Below, piece by piece: positions 1 through 7,024 of a stretch of DNA of 64,000 nucleotides. The stretch's first letter is position 1; the number at the start of each line of letters is the position of its first letter. The notes beneath the pieces are model-generated. The model saw only the letters and a list, made by a program, of their open reading frames with translations, was not told the DNA's origin and made no database searches. The stretch is from Caldilineaceae bacterium (GTDB taxonomy: Bacteria > Chloroflexota > Anaerolineae > Caldilineales > Caldilineaceae), in NCBI GenBank assembly GCA_022823185.1, contig JAJDXQ010000030.1, positions 1-64,000 on the forward strand. Direction: 5' to 3'. The position numbers and the translations under genes are program-made.

Positions 1-97
1 GGACTCTCAATCGTATCAAATCGTCTCTATTCCGTCATCTTACCCATTTTTCAACCCAATTTAGATGCGATTGCCCTGGCTTAACTCCACCACCCCC

Positions 98-126
98 TTA
101 ACGTCCTGCCCAAATCATGGTATAAT
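98..126 (+). promoter_or_regulatory. weak sigma-70-like promoter
   Basis: A perfect TATAAT at 121-126 lies 17 bases after a weak TTAACG (4 of 6 matches to TTGACA). It sits just upstream of the small AT-hook gene, giving a very short leader that contains a GAGGAG ribosome site before ATG 154. Confidence 0.35.
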
Positions 127-153
127 TCCATGTACAAATGAGGAGAAAACCCC

Positions 154-342
154 ATGCCAGACAACAAGAGCGAACGACCTAAGAGACCTCGCGGCCGCCC
201 TCGCACACACCCGATGCCCGACGCCATCCCTGACACGCCAGTAAACGTCGCCCGCATCCTAATGACGACTAAACCTAAGAGGGAAGGAGAATGGCAATAC
301 CTCAAGGACGCTCCCCCCACTAGCCCTTACAAACGGCGATAG
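154..342 (+). CDS. small basic AT-hook-like protein
   Basis: A 62-residue basic protein. Its N-terminal part carries KRPRGRPRTHP, which contains the RGRP core of an AT-hook, a minor-groove DNA-binding motif; the rest (IPDTPVNVARILMTT..EWQYLK) looks like a short conserved tail. The ATG follows a GAGGAG ribosome site at good spacing and a TATAAT box just upstream, which is why I accept an ORF this short. Function is not known; a small DNA-binding or nucleoid-associated role is only an inference from the motif. It lies alone at the left edge of the AT-rich accessory patch. Confidence 0.55.
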   Translation: MPDNKSERPKRPRGRPRTHPMPDAIPDTPVNVARILMTTKPKREGEWQYLKDAPPTSPYKRR

Positions 343-431
343 TGGCTCGCCAGTAAAGAAGGTTTGTTCGCATTGAAGTAGGATTCCCGCTGTTGATGCC
401 GCCGTTGCGAATATTCCACTCCCAGTAAGCC

Positions 432-557
432 ATGACCCAAAATACAAATACTCAATCAAACAACGCCACGGCGTTGGTCGCCATGCTCGCTCTCAAGGGA
501 GCCGTTGTGATTCTCTATTTCATCGTCACCTCTCCCAGTCCTTCGTATGTTCCGTGA
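432..557 (+). CDS. possible single-TM micro-protein
   Basis: A 41-codon ORF too short for the track, in the 366-base gap between the AT-hook gene and the AlbA_2 gene. It reads MTQNTNTQSNN followed by a hydrophobic stretch (ALVAMLALKGAVVILYFIVTS), which is a plausible single membrane helix with a polar N-terminus. The ribosome site is poor (AGTAAG). The rest of the gap (343-431 and 558-632) shows nothing else I recognise. It could equally be chance; it is reported because short hydrophobic peptides often sit in accessory patches like this one. Confidence 0.22.
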   Translation: MTQNTNTQSNNATALVAMLALKGAVVILYFIVTSPSPSYVP

Positions 558-632
558 ACAGCGGGCCAAATTCATAAACAATGGCCAGGCCTTTGGAATT
601 CCTCTGACACTACCCCTCTCGTTCCACACATC

Positions 633-661
633 TTGACACCTTGTTGATACTGCGCTAGATT
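633..661 (+). promoter_or_regulatory. sigma-70 promoter of the AlbA_2 operon
   Basis: A perfect TTGACA (633-638), 17-base spacer and TAGATT (656-661). The start site would be near 668 and the leader about 40 bases before ATG 709. It is the only good promoter before the four co-directional genes 709-3194. Confidence 0.6.
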
Positions 662-708
662 TGGCATCCTATACAAGTTTGATCTTTCTATGAAAAAGAA
701 GCGTTGCC

Positions 709-2046
709 ATGATTTCAATTCTTTCAAAACCCAAAGAGCAAGTCGGAATTGACGACTTATGCGAACTTATCCAGATGAGAATCCCCGAAGGAGAGCAAAT
801 CGAGTACAAGAGGGAACTCCCCTTCAAAGATGACGGCGAAACCGATAACTGGTTATCAAACGGTAAGCTTGGAAACAGAGCGAAAGACAGCTTGATTAAG
901 GAAGTTATTGCACTAATAAACACTAGTGGTGGGGTCATCATTTTAGGTATAGGTCAGTCCGCCGATAAACCTCCAGTCGCCCAAAAAATTCAGCCGATTC
1001 CCCGATGTGCCGAATTAGCAGATGCTCTTACCTATCTGTTCCTAACCAGGATTGAACCTCAAATACCTCCCTTCGAAATCGTTCCCATAAAAACAGAAGA
1101 AGAAAATGGCGTAGTGGCAGTTCGTGTGAGAAAGTCTCAGAAAGCTCCACATCGGGATACCAAGACTCGCGAAAGCTACGTCAGGCGACATGATCAATGC
1201 AGAAAAATGTCTATGCGAGATATTCAAGACATGACAATGAATTCGGCGCGGGGACTTGAAGGACTTGAAAAACGATTCGAAAAACGAACGGATTTGTTCC
1301 AGAACGAACTTAAGTACCTCATCAACCCAGACGATGCATTTGGAATTCGTCTAACTGCAATACCACATGGGAGTGACGTTTGGTTCAATCGTGTCTATGA
1401 CAACTCTCGAATTCTTCCTCAGCTTGAATTCCGTCATCAGCAAGTGTTTGAGCACACCACTGATGGAAGAAAGGAGAAACTCAGAACCATCTTCGATAAC
1501 TGTGGATTCAATTGGAGGCCGGCTGTAAGAGCTGCTCGCGGCGATTCAGACACCACAGTTTTCGAGAGCAGACATGGACACGCTTCCCTTGCTACCAGGT
1601 TTAACTTCTATGTAGAGATTCACTGCGACGGCATGGTTGAACTGGGGTTAGTTGCGCATCATATGCACAGAGGAGATTGGAATTACTATGTGTCACCTGA
1701 CTTACCGGCTGTTCTCTTTGCCAACCTAGTCGCCCAAGTTCACCAAATGAGAATGATGGCAGGCACTCCTATGGCTGATTATGTCGTGGATGTTGCCATA
1801 CTGGTAAGAAAGTTTCCTAGATTGATGAACTCCGCAGGACCACAATTTGGTTTTCCAGTAGGAAAACTCGACCCTGGTTTTCATACGTTTCCTCGGTATG
1901 TATTGAATCATTCTGATGATTTTCTGGAAACACTAAACCTTTTCCATCGCGATTTCTACAATTCGCTCGGCCAAGACTACAATCGACAGCAATTTTCTCT
2001 AGTAATTGAGAACTGGCCATACAAGAGTTCGGTTCAACAAGAGTGA
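709..2046 (+). CDS. AlbA_2 (Schlafen-like) domain protein
   Basis: A 445-residue protein. Residues about 20-175 match the AlbA_2 (divergent AAA-4, Schlafen-type) domain: the opening EQIEYKREL, a helix leading to ALINTSGGVIILGIGQ, and a C-terminal RKSQKAPHRDTKTRESYVRR strand/loop. These domains bind nucleic acids or nucleotides and occur in regulators and in phage-defence or accessory loci. The remaining ~270 residues have no family I recognise. It heads an operon: the next gene starts 4 bases after its stop, and a third is coupled to the second. Lower GC and less biased codons than the rest of the window suggest acquisition. Precise function unknown. Confidence 0.8.
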   Translation: MISILSKPKEQVGIDDLCELIQMRIPEGEQIEYKRELPFKDDGETDNWLSNGKLGNRAKDSLIKEVIALINTSGGVIILGIGQSADKPPVAQKIQPIPRCAELADALTYLFLTRIEPQIPPFEIVPIKTEEENGVVAVRVRKSQKAPHRDTKTRESYVRRHDQCRKMSMRDIQDMTMNSARGLEGLEKRFEKRTDLFQNELKYLINPDDAFGIRLTAIPHGSDVWFNRVYDNSRILPQLEFRHQQVFEHTTDGRKEKLRTIFDNCGFNWRPAVRAARGDSDTTVFESRHGHASLATRFNFYVEIHCDGMVELGLVAHHMHRGDWNYYVSPDLPAVLFANLVAQVHQMRMMAGTPMADYVVDVAILVRKFPRLMNSAGPQFGFPVGKLDPGFHTFPRYVLNHSDDFLETLNLFHRDFYNSLGQDYNRQQFSLVIENWPYKSSVQQE

Positions 2047-2050
2047 TTCT

Positions 2051-2518
2051 GTGCTAGAGAAAATAAACACTTATGGCTTCATCCTAATCGCCTGTATAAT
2101 CTTCTTTTTTCTAACGACCTCTATGCCTAAATGGGGTGTTGAACACACTCTTAGTGTCTTGTTGCAAGTACTCTATTGGGCAGGAAGTTCTTATCTCGCA
2201 TATCGCAAAGGAGAATCGGATGCCATAAGAGACATCCGGCGACAAGCAAGGGATAGATACAGGCGTCTAAGTACGTTACTCAAAATGATGATCGAGCTGG
2301 CTGAAGAAATGAAAGAGAAAGAATCAAACTTTTCACACGGAAGTCTTTACAATTCCAGCGATGATTTGCAAGAGAACCGAATGTTTCTCAAGGAAATTTA
2401 CAGGTTAATCTATTCTTGGGTGATGAATTTGAAAGACTGCCTCGCCTTTTGGGAGGATCTTGCTCCATCAGAAGTAGAAGAATTGCACAAGAACCTGTTC
2501 GGAAGGGACAAAGAATGA
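2051..2518 (+). CDS. two-TM membrane protein of the AlbA_2 operon
   Basis: About 155 residues from the GTG at 2051, which I prefer because it follows an AAGAG site; the track's start at 2006 would overlap the AlbA_2 gene by 41 bases. Two hydrophobic segments near the N-terminus (YGFILIACIIFFFLTTS and TLSVLLQVLYWAGSSYLAY) are followed by a charged, probably helical or coiled cytoplasmic domain (RDIRRQARDRYRRLSTLLKMMIELAEEMKEKE). No family recognised. Its stop codon overlaps the next start (ATGA), so the two are translationally coupled. The likely role is a membrane-anchored partner of the AlbA_2 protein, an inference from position. Confidence 0.65.
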   Translation: MLEKINTYGFILIACIIFFFLTTSMPKWGVEHTLSVLLQVLYWAGSSYLAYRKGESDAIRDIRRQARDRYRRLSTLLKMMIELAEEMKEKESNFSHGSLYNSSDDLQENRMFLKEIYRLIYSWVMNLKDCLAFWEDLAPSEVEELHKNLFGRDKE

Positions 2519-2904
2519 GAGAACTGATCTGCTGCCAAGTTGTAAGAGTGCTTTCAAATAGAGATCTGGTTATCAGCGCAGGCTCTTCACAAGGTGTAGA
2601 GGAAGGGATGCTATTTGACATTAGAGGCTACGTGGACATCGAAGACCCCGATACGGAAGAAATCCTTGAATCTCTACTAGTCACAAAGGTAAGGGTAAGA
2701 ATCTCGCAGGTGGGGAAGAAAGTGTCGGTTGCCAGCACATTTAGACAGACTCAGCCTAGTTTAGCAACAGCTTGGCTAAGCAGTGGATTTGTAGGGCAAG
2801 TGGAGACAATCAAATCTGACGACATTTCCAGAAATGATATTTGGGAAAAGGTCATCAGCATTGGAGATGAAGCAGTCCAGGTCACACAAGGAATACAGAC
2901 CTAG
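2515..2904 (+). CDS. small beta-rich FlgT_C-like domain protein
   Basis: 129 residues starting at the ATG that overlaps the upstream stop (ATGA); the track's longer start at 2416 lies inside the previous gene. The sequence VVRVLSNRDLVISAGSSQGVEEGMLFDIRGYVDIEDPDTEEILES has the layout of the FlgT C-terminal-like domain (a small beta domain with 'G..GV..GM.F.I' and 'DP.T.E.L'). In other bacteria this fold appears in envelope or flagella-associated proteins and as a small stand-alone protein. Here it is the third gene of the AlbA_2 operon. No catalytic residues are visible. Confidence 0.65.
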   Translation: MRELICCQVVRVLSNRDLVISAGSSQGVEEGMLFDIRGYVDIEDPDTEEILESLLVTKVRVRISQVGKKVSVASTFRQTQPSLATAWLSSGFVGQVETIKSDDISRNDIWEKVISIGDEAVQVTQGIQT

Positions 2905-2969
2905 ACAACCTTTTTGCTACCCTTGATTCTCTGGATTGGATTGTCGGACTTTGCTTAGAGGGAAGATAG

Positions 2970-3194
2970 ATGTGGGATTCTTACATGGAATTCAGAATTC
3001 ACAAAAACAAGACGGTGGTAATAAGAAGACGGGTGTTATGGCTAATACTAATTTTCCTGTTGATGCTTGCTGCGACAACAACCGAAAGAGGAGACCTTAA
3101 GACACAGATTACCGATTCCTTGTCGAGTGCTGCCGGATATATGCATAGACAAGTCCTATCACCCCAACAATCGTCACACTGCCCAAGAAAGTGA
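2970..3194 (+). CDS. possible small membrane protein, end of AlbA_2 operon
   Basis: 74 codons with a good AGAGGGA ribosome site before the ATG. A basic stretch (IRRR) is followed by one strong hydrophobic segment (VLWLILIFLLMLAATTT) and a polar tail. It lies 65 bases after the third operon gene on the same strand. Against it: its last 86 bases overlap the 3' end of the opposite-strand two-TM gene (3109-3483), whose coding signal is better. It may be a real fourth member with a convergent overlap, or chance. Confidence 0.4.
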   Translation: MWDSYMEFRIHKNKTVVIRRRVLWLILIFLLMLAATTTERGDLKTQITDSLSSAAGYMHRQVLSPQQSSHCPRK

Positions 3195-3483
3195 GCAACC
3201 CCTGCAACTGTTCTTCGGTTAGCCATCTCAGCCATATAGGCAGCATATAGTGCCAACTCAAAACGCCCATCGCTAAAGGAATAACAATTCTAGCAGCGAA
3301 GAGAATTACGTGGGCACTTTCAGATAGAGATTGCTTTAATTCATCCTCACGAATGCGGTCCCAGTGGTCAAGTTCAACTTTTTCATCCTGAATAGACTGT
3401 TTTACTCTTTCACGCAGGAAATCTTCAATGGATCGAGGCCGGAGGGGAGGCTGAGAACGTGGTTCATCATCTTCTTGGGCCAT
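3109..3483 (-). CDS. two-TM protein next to Panacea protein (candidate toxin)
   Basis: 124 residues from ATG 3483 (the track start is an upstream TTG). A charged soluble N-terminal half (RSIEDFLRERVKQSIQDEKVELDHWDRIRE) is followed by two hydrophobic helices (HVILFAARIVIPLAMGVLSW and LLTFLGSVTIVGVIGLVYAYI) that form a hairpin. No enzyme family is recognised. Its ATG lies only 2 bases after the stop of the DUF4065/Panacea gene, so the two are certainly co-transcribed. Panacea proteins act as antitoxins to many unrelated toxins, some of them membrane-active, so this is a candidate membrane-targeting toxin. That is inference from context. Confidence 0.7.
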   Translation of the reverse strand: MAQEDDEPRSQPPLRPRSIEDFLRERVKQSIQDEKVELDHWDRIREDELKQSLSESAHVILFAARIVIPLAMGVLSWHYMLPIWLRWLTEEQLQGLLTFLGSVTIVGVIGLVYAYIRQHSTRNR

Positions 3484-3485
3484 AT

Positions 3486-3956
3486 TCAATCCCTATTTGA
3501 CCTAAAATACTCCTCAAGAAGCTTGTTGGGTATGTGCTCACCCAGCTTATTGTTCTCCCGCATTTCATAGTAAGGGTTTTCAGATAGATACGTCTGTGCC
3601 ATCAAGTCAACAGGATCCAATTCGCCGTATGATTTATAGACCGCTTCAATTATTCTCCTTTCTTCCTGATCAAATTCCTCATTTGCAACAAACAATTTTT
3701 GTTCAATCGGATTGGATCCATAGTGAATCAATTCGTTTCGGATATCACGAATAACGGGGCCGTATCTTCCGACCTCAATCGGTTGTCGGAATAATGGTCT
3801 TCCATTGATTCCCAACATGTACCCATGACAAAAATACAACAGCCTGAGGAGATCTGGTTGATTTATTTTCTTCCCATCTTTGAGAATTAAATCCAATAGA
3901 TAATTCGCAACAGCCCTAGCGTCGTGATCAGGCCCATCGCTCTTTTGTTTATCCAT
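3486..3956 (-). CDS. Panacea (DUF4065/SocA-like) domain protein, candidate antitoxin
   Basis: About 156 residues from ATG 3956 (MDKQKSDG). The track's 122-residue N-terminal extension is low-complexity and unlike the family, so I reject that start. The core ARAVANYLLDLILKDGKKINQPDLLRLLYFCHGYMLGINGRPLF..VGRYGPVIRDIRNEL is a textbook SocA/Panacea (DUF4065) domain. Family members are promiscuous antitoxins that neutralise a neighbouring toxin (PanTA systems) or act as proteolytic adaptors, as SocA does. The downstream gene, 2 bases away, encodes a small two-TM protein, fitting an antitoxin-toxin bicistron. I am sure of the domain and moderately sure of the role. Confidence 0.85.
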   Translation of the reverse strand: MDKQKSDGPDHDARAVANYLLDLILKDGKKINQPDLLRLLYFCHGYMLGINGRPLFRQPIEVGRYGPVIRDIRNELIHYGSNPIEQKLFVANEEFDQEERRIIEAVYKSYGELDPVDLMAQTYLSENPYYEMRENNKLGEHIPNKLLEEYFRSNRD

Positions 3957-3984
3957 TTGTGCATTGGGTGGTGGGGTGACTACA

Positions 3985-4119
3985 TCAATATTCCGAGTCA
4001 GGTATTTCGTTACTAGCCGCCAGCCTACTACAATCAGACTGCTTTGACAAGTCGAGGAAATCTTTGACCGACTGCTGGACGATATCTTTCTTGCCCGCTC
4101 CAATCTCTCTGACATACAC
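3985..4119 (-). CDS. 44-codon ORF or gene remnant before the Panacea gene
   Basis: A short ORF from GTG 4119 to TGA 3985, in a different frame from the spurious N-terminal extension in the ORF track. It reads VREIGAGKKDIVQQSVKDFLDLSKQSDCSRLAAS, which has a protein-like, helical composition. A stop lies directly upstream of the GTG and no clear ribosome site is seen. It ends 28 bases before the Panacea start. It may be the 3' remnant of a longer gene or a tiny co-transcribed protein; I recognise no family. Nothing else stands out in 3957-4251. Confidence 0.2.
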   Translation of the reverse strand: MYVREIGAGKKDIVQQSVKDFLDLSKQSDCSRLAASNEIPDSEY

Positions 4120-4251
4120 AGATTAGGATTCGTTAAGTATAATGGTCGCTGAAAAACGGAGAGAACGGAAACTTCAGACTGAGTCATACACGCCCCCGCA
4201 CTTTTGCACAGCTTGTCACACATTAGCACTATTCTCTGAGTTTGGCCTTGT

Positions 4252-4920
4252 CTACTTTGGTATATAATTCCCAAAATTAAAGGTGCAGGTGCGGCGGTCT
4301 TTATAGCCGCCAAAAGCAGCATGCCAGGTCAACTGGTTGAAGATAATGACATCACCCGGATTTGAACTGAATACATAGCAGGGAATATCTTCACCGCTCA
4401 GGCCAGATTCTTCTAAGAACCGGGCCTTTTTGGGGCCAAACGTACTGCGCAATCCCATGCCATGAAGTTCTTCATGCAATGGATTTTTGTGCGACCCGGG
4501 AATGACACGCAATGCGCCGCGGTCAGCGGTTGTCGGTTGCAGATACATGACGTTCTTGATTGCCACTAGATGAAGATCGCTCCAATCCGGATGCCAATCG
4601 GTACTGTTCTCATAGCTGTTGGCGTTAGAATGGACGGGAACGGAATCTTCATCTATCAACTGTTCCGCGGGCAGATAAATGCGCGGGTCCTCAAGCAAGC
4701 TGGCAATAAAGGGGGTTTCTGGGGTCCGGTTACTCCAGTTGTTGAAAATACGTTTCTCTTCGGGATCGGTTTCCTTCAGAATGGATGCAAGGCGACGATC
4801 GAACTCTTCGTTTATCTTGTTCATCTCCTCGGGACTAAACAGATTTCTCCGGACCAGGAACCCGAAAACTTCAAATAGCCGGATCTGCTCTTCGGTAAGG
4901 CGATAGTCTTCCTGCGTCAT
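4252..4920 (-). CDS. phytanoyl-CoA dioxygenase (PhyH) family protein
   Basis: 222 residues from ATG 4920, chosen because of the GAGGAAA ribosome site (the track start lies 13 codons upstream). Fe(II)/2-oxoglutarate oxygenase fold: the metal-binding HxD is in STDWHPDWSD (about residue 110), the distal His in FNQLTWHAAFGG and the 2-oxoglutarate Arg just after (YKDRRTCTFNFG). The protein ends soon after this Arg, so it is shorter than most PhyH proteins but has the full facial triad. Substrate unknown. It has its own TATAAT promoter at 5021-5048 and is one of four PhyH genes in the window. Confidence 0.85.
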   Translation of the reverse strand: MTQEDYRLTEEQIRLFEVFGFLVRRNLFSPEEMNKINEEFDRRLASILKETDPEEKRIFNNWSNRTPETPFIASLLEDPRIYLPAEQLIDEDSVPVHSNANSYENSTDWHPDWSDLHLVAIKNVMYLQPTTADRGALRVIPGSHKNPLHEELHGMGLRSTFGPKKARFLEESGLSGEDIPCYVFSSNPGDVIIFNQLTWHAAFGGYKDRRTCTFNFGNYIPK

Positions 4921-5020
4921 AATTTTTCCTCGGCTGGCCTCAATCAACTTCCAACGCAAATCGGCTCGGCAGGCTTTTGCTCTGCCGAATTCTGCTGCAG
5001 TCTCTCAATCACAAGGAGGT

Positions 5021-5048
5021 ATTATAGTCCGATATGCTTTTGGCACAA
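5021..5048 (-). promoter_or_regulatory. promoter of the first PhyH gene
   Basis: On the minus strand TTGTGC (5048-5043), 16-base spacer, perfect TATAAT (5026-5021). It points toward the PhyH gene, with a leader of about 95 bases. The -35 box is weak. Confidence 0.4.
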
Positions 5049-5142
5049 CTCCCTGGGATTGACCGAGGATCCCTGCTCTTGCCCTATATTCCCTCTAACC
5101 TAAAATGATTTCGCGATCTGTCATACGGCACAGTGTGTCAAT

Positions 5143-5925
5143 CTATATATTTGGTTCCCTTAACTGCTGCAGCGCGGCCTCGGCGCCGGTGGAGACGAAG
5201 CCAAGGTCACCTCCAATCGTCAGCAGCCGCAAATTCGGCGCATACTCCTTTACCCATGCGATGCCGGCCTCAGCCCCGCCCAGCACATCCACCGGGAACC
5301 CTGCCGGAATGCCGTTGGCGTCCCCGGCGCGGACGATCCTCTGAATCGTGCTGATAAACGCCTCGCTCTCCCAGGCGCCGAAGATATCCATCGAAAGCGT
5401 AAGATCGTTGGGGCCGATGATGAAGCCGTCAATCCCATCGAGCGCCGCGATCTCTTCGATAACGTCGACGGCGCGATAGTGTTCGACCTGAACGAAGACC
5501 AATGTCTCGTCGTTGGCGGTGCTCTGGTAGGCGCGGTCATCGCCCCCGAACGACGGCATGAAAGGACCGTAGCCGCGCACGCCGTCGGGAGGATACTTGC
5601 AGCCGGCCACAGCGCGGCGGGCGTCGTCAACTGACTCGATCAGCGGGACGACGACCCCGTCTGCGCCGCTGTCGAGCGCCTGTTTTATTTCGTCGGGCCG
5701 GTTGTCCTTCACCCGTACCATCGCCACCGTCGGCGTCTCCCGTATCATCCACAAGACGTAACGCAGAGATTCCACATTCCGCGGCGAATGCTCCATGTCA
5801 ACGCTGATCCAGTCGAAGCCGGCTCGCGCCACCGTGCCCGCCACCAACGGATCGGTCGACACGGACCAAGTCCCGTAAACGGCCTCTCCTCCGTGCAGGC
5901 GCTTCTTCAGGTCCGAACCTTTCAT
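5143..5925 (-). CDS. HpcH/HpaI-type pyruvate aldolase
   Basis: 260 residues from ATG 5925, which follows AAAGGAG at good spacing. It belongs to the HpcH/HpaI class II aldolase family, which cleaves 2-keto-3-deoxy sugar acids or 4-hydroxy-2-oxo acids into pyruvate (or a related 2-oxo acid) and an aldehyde. Visible landmarks are GFDWISVDMEHSPRN with the catalytic His at about 46, VAMVRVKDN with the substrate Arg, GADGVVVPLIES, YPPDGVRGYGP, the metal Glu in FVQVEHY and the metal Asp in IGPNDLTLSM. It is the last gene of a three-gene operon with two D-2-hydroxyacid dehydrogenases, 4 bases after the second, suggesting that the 2-oxo acid/hydroxyacid couple is part of the same pathway. Confidence 0.9.
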   Translation of the reverse strand: MKGSDLKKRLHGGEAVYGTWSVSTDPLVAGTVARAGFDWISVDMEHSPRNVESLRYVLWMIRETPTVAMVRVKDNRPDEIKQALDSGADGVVVPLIESVDDARRAVAGCKYPPDGVRGYGPFMPSFGGDDRAYQSTANDETLVFVQVEHYRAVDVIEEIAALDGIDGFIIGPNDLTLSMDIFGAWESEAFISTIQRIVRAGDANGIPAGFPVDVLGGAEAGIAWVKEYAPNLRLLTIGGDLGFVSTGAEAALQQLREPNI

Positions 5926-5929
5926 GCCT

Positions 5930-6931
5930 TCATCTCCTTTGCAGTTGCCAGCGCGGCTTGACACTGTGGTTTACGTAAGAACGGGGCCAGCGGCCCTGGG
6001 CAAGATCCAGGACGGTCTCAACCGAAAAACGCCAGCTGTTATCCAGTGATTCATCGGAATAGCCGGCTATGTGCGGGGTGAAGACAACGTTTTGCAGGCT
6101 GAACAAGGGATTGTCTGCGGCCGCCGGCTCCTGCTCCAACACATCGAGACCGGCAGCTGCGATCCAGCCCTCGGTGAGCGCCCGCAACAGCGCCGGTTCA
6201 TCCACCACCGGACCGCGAGAGGTGTTGATCAGGATCGCGCGCGGCTGCATCATCCGCAGTTCACGCTCGCCGATCAGATGGTAGGTCCCGTCCATCAGTG
6301 GACAGTGAAGTGATACGAAGTCAGAGGCAGACAGAACCTGTTCCATAGAAGCCGCTTGCACGCCGTGCTCCGCCATCGTTTCGGCGCTCACATACGGGTC
6401 ATGGGCAAGGACGGTCATCTCGAACCCGCTCAGTTTGCGCGTTACCAGGCGGGCGATATGCCCGAATCCGATCAGCCCCAGCGTCTGTCCTTGCAGATGC
6501 CAGCCGGGGAAGGCGGCGTGCCGGTCCCAGATGCCTTTTCGCACCAACCGGTCCTGAATGGCGATCTGCCGCACGACCGCAAGCAGCAGCCCGATCGTAT
6601 GGTCTGACACGCCGTCGTTGAAGGCCTCAGGCGTGTTGGCAACGATGATTCCGCGCGCGGTGGCGGCGTCGATCGGTATGTTGTCGGTGCCGCTGCCGGT
6701 GCGGATGAGCGCGCCGCAGCGGGGAATATCGGCCAGGCTCTCGTCGGTGATGATATGGCTGCCGCCGAAGACCCACACGACATCGGCGTCTGCTGCGCAG
6801 GCCGCGAGCTGGGCACGCGTCTCACATTCCTGGAAAACGAACTCAATGTCATGGCTCGCCATGGTCTCGGGCACCCAGCCAGGCAGTTCCTCCGGGTCCA
6901 TGTGGACCATGGCTACTTTGAATTTCGTCAT
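5930..6931 (-). CDS. D-isomer 2-hydroxyacid dehydrogenase
   Basis: 333 residues. NAD-binding Rossmann domain with LGLIGFGHIARLVTRKL (GxGxxA variant) in mid-protein, and the catalytic Arg-Glu-His set in INTSRGPVVDE, LDVLEQEP and FTPHIAGYS. It oxidises or reduces a D-2-hydroxy acid at the 2 position. It closely resembles phosphoglycerate-dehydrogenase-like enzymes, but nothing around it suggests serine synthesis. Middle gene of the minus-strand operon 7990-5143, followed after 4 bases by the aldolase. Confidence 0.9.
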   Translation of the reverse strand: MTKFKVAMVHMDPEELPGWVPETMASHDIEFVFQECETRAQLAACAADADVVWVFGGSHIITDESLADIPRCGALIRTGSGTDNIPIDAATARGIIVANTPEAFNDGVSDHTIGLLLAVVRQIAIQDRLVRKGIWDRHAAFPGWHLQGQTLGLIGFGHIARLVTRKLSGFEMTVLAHDPYVSAETMAEHGVQAASMEQVLSASDFVSLHCPLMDGTYHLIGERELRMMQPRAILINTSRGPVVDEPALLRALTEGWIAAAGLDVLEQEPAAADNPLFSLQNVVFTPHIAGYSDESLDNSWRFSVETVLDLAQGRWPRSYVNHSVKPRWQLQRR

Positions 6932-7024
6932 GTTCTCTCCTAAGTGTGCGGTCCCTGGTCACGATTTGCCGTTCAAGGAGCCCTACGAATCAGTGTGTTG
7001 CTCCCCCATTAGGATCCTGCTGGT

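Noticed and set aside
3957-4322. 122-residue N-terminal extension of the Panacea ORF
   Set aside because: Ser/Arg-rich, no domain, and runs into the PhyH gene end; the domain starts properly at ATG 3956.
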